In this document: positions 15,419 to 23,166 of the stretch, one piece after another
Position numbering within the stretch: position 1 is the stretch's first letter
Layout: each line of letters starts with the position of its first letter
Assembly (NCBI GenBank): GCA_045542595.1
Contig: JAZQLI010000037.1
Coordinates: 1-64,000 of the forward strand
DNA from: Scatosoma sp045542595
Lineage (GTDB): Bacteria > Bacillota > Clostridia > Christensenellales > Borkfalkiaceae
Reading direction: 5' to 3'
DNA length: 64,000 nucleotides
The notes under the pieces: generated by a model
The model's input: only the letters and a program-made list of their open reading frames with translations
Told to the model about the DNA's origin: nothing
Database searches by the model: none
Made by a program: the position numbers and the translations under genes

Positions 15419-18400
15419 ATGAGAAAAAGAACCGCAAAATTTTTAACCGCAATCTTATCCGTGGCGACCATTGCAACGGCTACAGTCGGTGCGGTGGGCT
15501 TGGGTTCGCTGCATACCGTTAAAGCTGCAGGACTGGCCGTTTCTAGCGCGAATTTGATTACGGGCTATAGCCAAAAATCGGTGAGTGTCAACGCGGCAAT
15601 TACCAAAGGCGACGTTACGGGTATTTTGGTAAACCCTATGGATAAAACTGGCGATTGGAGTGCGGATATTAACGCTACGTTTACGGGAAACAGCTCTATT
15701 ACATACGCGTTACCCGATATGGCTTCGGCGGAACAGCTTAACAGTACGTGGTACAGGGAAGCGAACGCGTTTTCCGTTAAAAACAGCGACGGCGATATCG
15801 TGGCTACTTTTGTTACGTTTCCGAAAGCTTGGGCGAGCTTGGGCAATCAGTCGGCATATATGTACAACGCCGTTACGGATACGTATTGTATGCCTTATCA
15901 CAGCTGGGACGGTGCAAACGGCGTAGATTATTGGACGACTCCGCTGAATTACCGTGAATTATCTCCGACGAAAGATATATATAAAAAAGACGAGAACGGT
16001 GAATTTGTTTTAAATTCCAAAGGCGATAAAATAGAAACGGGCATTAAAAGAATAGATTACGCGCACAGCGCTTTAGCTAAAATGCAAATTTCCCCGTCTA
16101 CCGGCGTTACGTCGGACAAAAATAACGCCTTAGCTGCCGAAGCGAAAGTAACGGGTACGTTGTATTTCGATTACGCAGGCGGCGTTTTGACGGTAAAAAC
16201 GTCTTCATATGAAATGGCAAACAGGAAAATCCCCGAACAAACGGGCAACGGACAAGTGCTCGTTATGGGCAGCGTAGAAGTGGACCTTTCCGAAGGGTAT
16301 ACGATTATGATGCATAACGCGCGTGCATTCGGTACGGAAGGCGACGAAGGGTATTTTAACGATTACGCGTATTCTTCGTCCGTATTGATTACCGATATCA
16401 ACGGCGTAAACGTTACGGGCACTACCGTGGAAAGTGAAGGCGGCGCGGCTACGGACATTCAATATCACGGCGAAAAAGTAGTCGGTGGTAAAAACACTAT
16501 TTATTTACGGGAAGGGCAAGCGTTGAATGCGTTCGACGTATACGGTACTTTCACGGCTGGTGGAAAATTAAATTCCATAACGAAGGCGGTGGTTAGAAAA
16601 ACGACGTATACGGCGAAAGATTTTTCTAAAGAGAAAGTGGGGACGTATTCCATTACCGTAACGGACGGCGCGTTCTCGAAAGAGTATAACGTAGTTATAC
16701 AAAAGGAATATAACGTGGCGACGGACGCGGTAATCAACGCAGGAGAAAACGCAAAGATAACTACTGAAAAGGATTTAGGTGAATACAAGGGTGTTTACAT
16801 TTCACGTATTACCGATTCGGAAAAAGCGCGTACGGCAACGATTGACGGTGTATTCCAAGGCGACGCTAGCATTTCCTATCTATTTGACGGTTCTATCGCC
16901 AACAAGACGGAAGCGCACGGCATTACCGTGTATGACAGGGACGGCAATGCCGTTTGTACCGTAGTCAACTATTGGATTCAGGCTTGGCAGGGCGGCGGCT
17001 CGCGTGCGTACGTTCAAAATGAAATAACGGGAGTAAAAACGCACGTAACGACGGACGGGGGCATGGCAGTGATGACCGACTTCGTACCCAACGTTTGGAC
17101 GGGTATGCATATAGGGCCTATTCCTTTGACGACGAGCAAATCGGTTAACTTCGACGGTACGGTATACGACGTATTGACCGCGGAAGGTACGGTGTATTTC
17201 GAATACGACGAAGCGGAAAAAACACTCACCGTGAAAATGGATACCGTGCAAAAGGTGAAGTACGTAGAAAACGTTCCGCAAAATATTAAGAAAGTGCAAG
17301 CGGAGACGGCGGATAGCAAAAAGGTTTATAAAACGGGCGAAACGTTATTCGTTTACACAGGCGAATACCAAACGAATGAAGACGGTTCGTACGTGTTAAC
17401 CGACAAAAATGAAAAAATCAAAATGGGCGCTGTGGTGGAACTGACGCAAGACGGTGTCTATCAAGTGGTGGCAAATAGCGAATTCCCCGTAACCGAATCT
17501 GCTTCGTCGGTTATGGTTGAAGTGAAAGACGCACAGGGGAATCCCATATACAAATACGGTAACGACCCGTACAACGTTGAAAATTTTGCGCCCGTAGTTA
17601 CGGTAGGTATTATCGAAAACGTAGACCTTTCTAACGGGTACACGGTAGAATTTAACGAACCTACCGATTTTATGGAAGGCGACGATCACGCGTATACCGA
17701 TAAGAGTAAGAGTGTTTTAATTACGTCTATCAACGGTAATTTGACGGACGGAGCGAACGTAAAAGCCGTTTCCGAAGGACTTTGCGCAGCAGAGCTTTGG
17801 GGGGATACGTACGTATTCGACCTTGCGGCAGAGGAAAAACCCGTACTCTATTTCGCGCAAAACAATGCTTGGGAAAACGTTTCCGTAACGGGGGTGAAGC
17901 GCATAGAAACGAACTGGGCGGTATACGAAACGCTTAAAAACGTACAAGTGGACGGCTCGTACGATTTGACGAAAGCGGGCTCGTACAACGTGGTACTGAA
18001 AGGCGAAAAGGACGGTATTCCTTATGCGCAGGCGGTAACGCTCGTTGTAGAAGCATCTACGAAGATTACGCTGGACGAAGCAGGCGGCATAGCAGTGGAC
18101 GATATCTATATTTCGGAACACAGCTATCTCCGTACGTTGCCCACTCCCGAGCGTATCGGTTGGGAGTTTACCGGTTGGTATAACGGTTCGACAAAGGTAA
18201 CCGAAATTACGCAAGGTATGCAAGCGGTAACGCTGAAGGCAGGCTGGTTAGACGAAGTAGCGCCTGTTATCAGCTTGAACAATTTAGATTGCTTTACGGT
18301 AGTGGACGACCCTGCAAAATTCTCTATTTCCCGTGCGGACGTTGTAGCGGAAGATATGGCGTGCGGCTTGCTGGAAGGCAACTATATCACGATAAAAGTA

Positions 18401-19270
18401 AAAGCACCCGGTGGCAGTTGGGTGGACAACGAAAGTTTCACGTTCGATAAAACCAAATTTGGGGAATACGAAGTGGAATACACGGTAAAAGACTGGTCGA
18501 ATAATACGGCAACCGTTTCCCGTATTTTACGGTATACGCCTGTAAGGCCTACACTTACCGTAAACGGCGAAGTGCCGACGGACGGCTTTGTAGACGGGGA
18601 AATTACTTTGCCTGCAGCCACGGCAAAGAGCGGCACAACCGATTTGACGGTAACCGTTTCCGTAACACACGACGGCGAGAAACTTGACGTGGAAAACAAC
18701 TCGTTTGTGCCCCAAGCAGTAGGCAAGTACGTGGTTTGCTATACGGCGGAAGACAGCGTAGGACAAATCGTTTCAAACAGCTATGAAATCGTAGTTGTTT
18801 CGGATACCGAAAAACCGGTTATCATAGTCGATTTTACGCAATATAACTTGGTGGTAGGCCGCAAGTTGGAATTACCCGTTGCGACGGCTACCGATAACGC
18901 GGACAGTAACGTACAAATCAGCGTTGTAGTAAGAAAGGGCGGCGAAGATATCGCAACCGAGTCGGTTATATTAAACGAAGTGGGCGTATATTTGGTAGTA
19001 TACACTGCCGTTGACTTTGCAGGGAATATGTCCAACGTAACGTTTGAAGTATTCGTAAGAGAAGAAACGGACAGATTGCCCAACTCTTTCGATAGCGGAG
19101 AAGTACCGCCGTTGCCTGATGAGAATGGCGGACAAGGCAATAACGGTTCTTCCACGGTAGGCGGAGATACCGCAAGCGACGGTTGCGGTTCTAGTTTATC
19201 GCTCGGTGCGCTTGGCGCGTTGACGACCTTGATGGGTGTAACGTTATTTATCAAGAGAAAGAAAAAATAA
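15419..19270 (+). CDS. Giant cell-surface protein with duplicated domain, Ig-like repeats and C-terminal anchor
   Basis: The 1283-residue protein has a signal peptide cut near residue 36 (TVKA-AG). Two copies of the block seen in the 10189 protein occupy about 40-340 and 440-790 (DWSADINATFTGNSSITYAL; NAFSVKNSDG; FPKAWASLG). A bacterial Ig-like domain sits near 350-430. An InlB-B/Listeria-Bacteroides repeat (GWEFTGWYNGSTKV) lies near 910, then three Ig/HYR-like domains to about 1220. The end is a Gly/Ser linker, CGSSLSLG, a hydrophobic helix and KRKKK; no LPXTG is present. It is first in an operon with a solute-binding protein and permeases (25 bases to the next gene), so capturing glycans at the surface for import is a reasonable inference. 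No catalytic motif is recognised. Confidence 0.75.
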   Translation: MRKRTAKFLTAILSVATIATATVGAVGLGSLHTVKAAGLAVSSANLITGYSQKSVSVNAAITKGDVTGILVNPMDKTGDWSADINATFTGNSSITYALPDMASAEQLNSTWYREANAFSVKNSDGDIVATFVTFPKAWASLGNQSAYMYNAVTDTYCMPYHSWDGANGVDYWTTPLNYRELSPTKDIYKKDENGEFVLNSKGDKIETGIKRIDYAHSALAKMQISPSTGVTSDKNNALAAEAKVTGTLYFDYAGGVLTVKTSSYEMANRKIPEQTGNGQVLVMGSVEVDLSEGYTIMMHNARAFGTEGDEGYFNDYAYSSSVLITDINGVNVTGTTVESEGGAATDIQYHGEKVVGGKNTIYLREGQALNAFDVYGTFTAGGKLNSITKAVVRKTTYTAKDFSKEKVGTYSITVTDGAFSKEYNVVIQKEYNVATDAVINAGENAKITTEKDLGEYKGVYISRITDSEKARTATIDGVFQGDASISYLFDGSIANKTEAHGITVYDRDGNAVCTVVNYWIQAWQGGGSRAYVQNEITGVKTHVTTDGGMAVMTDFVPNVWTGMHIGPIPLTTSKSVNFDGTVYDVLTAEGTVYFEYDEAEKTLTVKMDTVQKVKYVENVPQNIKKVQAETADSKKVYKTGETLFVYTGEYQTNEDGSYVLTDKNEKIKMGAVVELTQDGVYQVVANSEFPVTESASSVMVEVKDAQGNPIYKYGNDPYNVENFAPVVTVGIIENVDLSNGYTVEFNEPTDFMEGDDHAYTDKSKSVLITSINGNLTDGANVKAVSEGLCAAELWGDTYVFDLAAEEKPVLYFAQNNAWENVSVTGVKRIETNWAVYETLKNVQVDGSYDLTKAGSYNVVLKGEKDGIPYAQAVTLVVEASTKITLDEAGGIAVDDIYISEHSYLRTLPTPERIGWEFTGWYNGSTKVTEITQGMQAVTLKAGWLDEVAPVISLNNLDCFTVVDDPAKFSISRADVVAEDMACGLLEGNYITIKVKAPGGSWVDNESFTFDKTKFGEYEVEYTVKDWSNNTATVSRILRYTPVRPTLTVNGEVPTDGFVDGEITLPAATAKSGTTDLTVTVSVTHDGEKLDVENNSFVPQAVGKYVVCYTAEDSVGQIVSNSYEIVVVSDTEKPVIIVDFTQYNLVVGRKLELPVATATDNADSNVQISVVVRKGGEDIATESVILNEVGVYLVVYTAVDFAGNMSNVTFEVFVREETDRLPNSFDSGEVPPLPDENGGQGNNGSSTVGGDTASDGCGSSLSLGALGALTTLMGVTLFIKRKKK

Positions 19271-19295
19271 TACAGATAAAAGGAAGGAGAAAATT

Positions 19296-21161
19296 ATGAA
19301 CAAAAAATGGACGAAAGTATTGGCTTTGACAATGGCGCTGGGTATGGCAATGAGTATCGCAGCGTGCGGCGGCGGTTCTACGGGCGGCAGTTACAGTGGC
19401 GCAACGGGCGGCGATAATTCTAGCTCTTCCGCCGGTAGCACGGTAGATTTATCCAACGCAACCGAATTAAAAGTAGGTGTATTCAACGGCGGTTTGGGAC
19501 ACGCTTGGGCGTTGACGCTTGAAAAGGAATTTGAAGAAAGATACGCTAACGTTTCTTTCGAGCCAGGAAAAATGGGCGTAAACGTAATTATCAATCCCCA
19601 AAAAGACTTATTCAAGACGACGACGATTAAGGCGGCAATCTCGCAAAATTCTTCTCCCGAAGATATCTATTATACCTGTTACGAATTTTATAGAGAATTC
19701 GCGGAAGACGGAATTGCGTTGAATATGACGGATATTATTCAAGAAAACGCGTACACCGCAGACGGCGAAATTGCCGATTTCACGGTGGAAAACGGTAAAG
19801 TGGTATATACCAACGCCACGACGAATTTGGAAAACAAAATGACCGATTTCCATAAAGAAGCGTTCTATATGACGGGTTCTACGCTCGACGTAAACGGGAA
19901 CGGTGTAACCACCGACGACGTAGACCTTGAAGAAGGATACTATGCATTGCCTTACGAAACGTCCCTTACCGGCTTTATTTACGACCACGACTTGTTTGAA
20001 CAAGAAGACTGGTTAAATTACAGCGGTATCAACGGGCTTCCCGGCACGATGGAAGAATTTTTCAACCTGCTTGACACAATTAAGCAAGCGGATATGATTC
20101 CTTATATCAGCGGTCCGTCCAACTACTGGTACGGTTTCACGGCTGCGTTTATGGCGCAGTACGAAGGGGAAGACGCGGCGCAGCTTACCTATACGTACGA
20201 CGGCACGTATACCTTTGACGCGGAACAAGCGAAAGTGGTAAAGGAAAACGTACAGCAATATATGAAGATTGATATCGAAGCACAGGACTATATCACGGTA
20301 AATGAAGACAATTCGTATACGGCGACGATTACTCCTCAAAGCGCATACTTGCTTGCGTATATGCCTGGGCAAGAAGCCTATGCGGATTTCTGCCGCCGAG
20401 TGGCAACAAGCGGATATTTCGACGCGAATATGCACGACACGGCGTATACCTTTGATAAGGTACAGTCCGTATTCGTACAATCGGTATTAGGGAAACAAGG
20501 CCAAAAGCGTATCGCAATGCTGTTCGAAGGCGAATGGTGGGAAAACGAAGCGAGAGCGAACTTCAACTACACGGGCGGCTACGGCAAGCGTGATTTCCGC
20601 TTTATGCCTATTCCTGAAATCGACGGACAAACGACGGAAGGGTATTCGATGGGTACTAGCACGGCAGGTACGAACTTGTTCGTCAACGCTAAGACCAAAC
20701 AAAAGGAACTTTGCCGTTTGTGGATGCAATTTGCACACAGTGAACACGCTTTGGAAGTATTCACTCTTTCTAACGGTGCGGTACGTAACGCGTTTGAGTA
20801 CGATTTGAGCGACGAACAGCTTGCTACGTTAAGTAAATTCGGTCAAAGCGTATATAAATTGAAGAACGGTTTAGACGAATATGAAGACGTAACGCTGTAT
20901 GCGCCTTCCGCATACTTGCAGTGCCACGATTTCTATAACGTATGCCCGATGGGCGGTTATGCAAGCGAAGTGGGTTGCGCACTCCGCGGTAAGTTTACCG
21001 AATGGCAATCGGTTGGCGGTTTATGGGGTAGTATGTACGGACACGCAGGCGACCAAAATAACGACTACTGGACGGTAGAACAATTTATGGAAGGCGTGTA
21101 CGAGCATTACACCGCAAACTGGAAAGGTGCATACGACGGTTGGGCTGCAAAGCAATCGTAA
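19296..21161 (+). CDS. ABC transporter sugar-binding lipoprotein
   Basis: The 621-residue protein is an extracellular solute-binding protein of family 1 type. A lipobox SIAAC with Cys24 is followed by a Gly/Ser-rich tether. The mature part begins ELKVGVFNGGLGHAWALTLE, which is typical of carbohydrate binders, and contains aromatic-rich segments (NYWYGFTAAFMAQYEG; FEGEWWENEARANF) suited to stacking on sugars. It is clearly longer than the usual 430 or so residues, which I associate with binders of larger oligosaccharides. It lies between the anchored surface protein and two permease genes and should deliver ligand to them. The ligand is not readable from sequence. RBS AAGGAAGGAG precedes the start. 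Confidence 0.88.
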   Translation: MNKKWTKVLALTMALGMAMSIAACGGGSTGGSYSGATGGDNSSSSAGSTVDLSNATELKVGVFNGGLGHAWALTLEKEFEERYANVSFEPGKMGVNVIINPQKDLFKTTTIKAAISQNSSPEDIYYTCYEFYREFAEDGIALNMTDIIQENAYTADGEIADFTVENGKVVYTNATTNLENKMTDFHKEAFYMTGSTLDVNGNGVTTDDVDLEEGYYALPYETSLTGFIYDHDLFEQEDWLNYSGINGLPGTMEEFFNLLDTIKQADMIPYISGPSNYWYGFTAAFMAQYEGEDAAQLTYTYDGTYTFDAEQAKVVKENVQQYMKIDIEAQDYITVNEDNSYTATITPQSAYLLAYMPGQEAYADFCRRVATSGYFDANMHDTAYTFDKVQSVFVQSVLGKQGQKRIAMLFEGEWWENEARANFNYTGGYGKRDFRFMPIPEIDGQTTEGYSMGTSTAGTNLFVNAKTKQKELCRLWMQFAHSEHALEVFTLSNGAVRNAFEYDLSDEQLATLSKFGQSVYKLKNGLDEYEDVTLYAPSAYLQCHDFYNVCPMGGYASEVGCALRGKFTEWQSVGGLWGSMYGHAGDQNNDYWTVEQFMEGVYEHYTANWKGAYDGWAAKQS

Positions 21162-21216
21162 TCAGTAGATGCGTTTTTTAAGCGCATAAACGAAATTATT
21201 TATAGGATATCGGCAT

Positions 21217-22167
21217 ATGAAAACGATTAAAAAAGGTGGTTTTAAGCAAAAGGCGTTATACGAAAATATATTCGCCTTTTGCGTGCTGATTTATTTCTTC
21301 ATTTCATTCCTTGTGTTTTGGTTATACGCCAACATCAATAACATTATGTTGGCTTTCCAAGAATATAACGGAAAAGAACACGTATTTATTGCGTGGGAAG
21401 ACAATATTTTTAGCAACTTTAAATTATTTTTCGACAATTTATTTAGCGGCAGTGAAGATTACGGTTGGCAGGCAATCGCAAACGGGGCGTATTTCCACGT
21501 CATATCTTCTTTCGTTTGCTTACCGTTCAGTTATATGATAGCGTTCGTTATCTATAAAAAACTGCCCGGTACGGGTTTTTATAAGGTGGTAATGTATTTG
21601 CCTGCTATTTTGTCGGGTATGGTAACCGTATGGTTATACCGTCATATTGTAGAATCGGGCGTGCTGGGCATATTGCGTGGCCCTTTGGGAATGGAAGTAA
21701 CGTCCCCGTTTACCGATTTTAAGTACGACTGGATGATTATTACCATTTACGTCATTTTCTACGGACTGCCCGGTAGTTTGCTTATCAATTTAGGTTCGAT
21801 GAGCCGTGTTCCGCACGAACTTGTAGAATACGGTGAATTAGAAGGGATTTCCCTTTGGAAAGAATTTATGTTAATTACCGTGCCTATGATTTTCCCCGTA
21901 TTGCAAGTGCAATGCTTGGGGCTGTTCAGCGGTTTCTTCACGGCACAAGGACCTTTGTTTACCTTCTATCAAAAGTCCGCGCCCGACAATATGCGTACGT
22001 TCGGTTATAACCTGTTCTCGCAAATTGCCAGAGACGAATCGGCACAGGCGCAAAGATTATACGGTTACAGCTCGGCGGTGGGGCTTACCATCGGGTTGAT
22101 TTCCATTCCTATCGTGCAAGCAACGAAGTGGTTGTTCGATAAGCTTGACCCCGGTGCGGAATTCTAA
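21217..22167 (+). CDS. Sugar ABC transporter permease, MalF/UgpA type
   Basis: The 316-residue integral membrane protein has six predicted helices and the binding-protein-dependent transport signature in the cytoplasmic loop: EYGELEGISLWKEFMLITVP near residue 208, the EAA-like motif that contacts the ATPase. It pairs with the next gene as a heterodimer. It follows the binding-protein gene by 55 bases. No ATPase gene is present anywhere in the window, so the pair probably uses a shared MsmX-type ATPase encoded elsewhere, which is common in Firmicutes. Confidence 0.88.
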   Translation: MKTIKKGGFKQKALYENIFAFCVLIYFFISFLVFWLYANINNIMLAFQEYNGKEHVFIAWEDNIFSNFKLFFDNLFSGSEDYGWQAIANGAYFHVISSFVCLPFSYMIAFVIYKKLPGTGFYKVVMYLPAILSGMVTVWLYRHIVESGVLGILRGPLGMEVTSPFTDFKYDWMIITIYVIFYGLPGSLLINLGSMSRVPHELVEYGELEGISLWKEFMLITVPMIFPVLQVQCLGLFSGFFTAQGPLFTFYQKSAPDNMRTFGYNLFSQIARDESAQAQRLYGYSSAVGLTIGLISIPIVQATKWLFDKLDPGAEF

Positions 22168-22182
22168 TAAGGAGGTGGAGAA

Positions 22183-23142
22183 ATGAGTAGCAAACAAAAA
22201 ATCGACAAAAGAGCGAAAGCGTTTTTCCCCATTCTTATTTGGTCGGTTATTACGCTTTGGTGCGCCATCTTCCTGTTTATGGTGGGGTGGGGCTTGATGA
22301 CTAGTTTTAAAAGTAAGTTCGGGTTCGACTGGAATTCTTACTGGTTTATGCCTTGGGAAACGCGCGTAGACCAAGTAATTATCCCCGGAGTGTTGGAAGT
22401 GCACGAATCGTACGCAAACTGGGCGTTAGATAACTATATCGTGGCGTTATCCCCCGATAATTTTTGGGTTTTGGATAGGGCAGGTAATTCGGTATATTTC
22501 CTTGAAATGTTGTTTAATACGTTGTATTACGTTATCGTGTACGGATTTGCCGCCATTATCGGGCCGATGCTTTGCAGCTACATATATGCAAAATATCATC
22601 AACGGGTGCGTTGGGTAAACCTTGCGTGGATTTTGGTGCTCGTCAATATGTACGTGCCCCTTAGCGCGTCGCTTGCCGCGTCGTTAAAGCTCGCTATGCA
22701 ACTGCACATTTACGATAATTTGTATTTGTTTATGCTGACCTTTATCGGTGGGTTCGATTCGAACTTCCTTATCTATTACGCGATATGGAAAGGCTTGAGT
22801 TGGGAATACGCCGAAGCGGCGTTTATGGACGGGGCAAGCCACTGGACGGTGCTTGTAAAAATTATGTTCCCGATGACGCTTACCGTGTTTTGGGTATTGT
22901 TCGTTTCGCGAGTTATCGCGCTTTGGACGGATTATCAAACGGCAATGGTATTCTTGCCCAGCTATCCTACGTTGGCGTACGGGGTATATTCCTTCCAGTT
23001 CAACAATACCAACCAAGAAACGGCAGGCGCGCCTATTAAATTGGCGGCACTGTACGCTGTAGCCGTGCCTATGTTCGCTTTGTTTATGGCGTTCAAGGAA
23101 AAGATGATGGGCTCGCTTACTATGGGCGGTTTGAAAGGCTAA
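22183..23142 (+). CDS. Sugar ABC transporter permease, MalG/UgpE type
   Basis: The 319-residue membrane protein is the second permease subunit. The EAA-type motif is EAAFMDGASHWTVLVKIMFP near residue 212, better conserved than in the partner. It has an unusually long extracytoplasmic segment between the first two helices (about residues 45-105), which may contact the long binding protein. RBS AAGGAGGTGG gives efficient start 15 bases after the first permease. A surface protein gene follows 24 bases later, so binding, import and surface display are co-expressed. Confidence 0.88.
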   Translation: MSSKQKIDKRAKAFFPILIWSVITLWCAIFLFMVGWGLMTSFKSKFGFDWNSYWFMPWETRVDQVIIPGVLEVHESYANWALDNYIVALSPDNFWVLDRAGNSVYFLEMLFNTLYYVIVYGFAAIIGPMLCSYIYAKYHQRVRWVNLAWILVLVNMYVPLSASLAASLKLAMQLHIYDNLYLFMLTFIGGFDSNFLIYYAIWKGLSWEYAEAAFMDGASHWTVLVKIMFPMTLTVFWVLFVSRVIALWTDYQTAMVFLPSYPTLAYGVYSFQFNNTNQETAGAPIKLAALYAVAVPMFALFMAFKEKMMGSLTMGGLKG

Positions 23143-23166
23143 AAATTATTTTTCGGAGAGAAAAAG

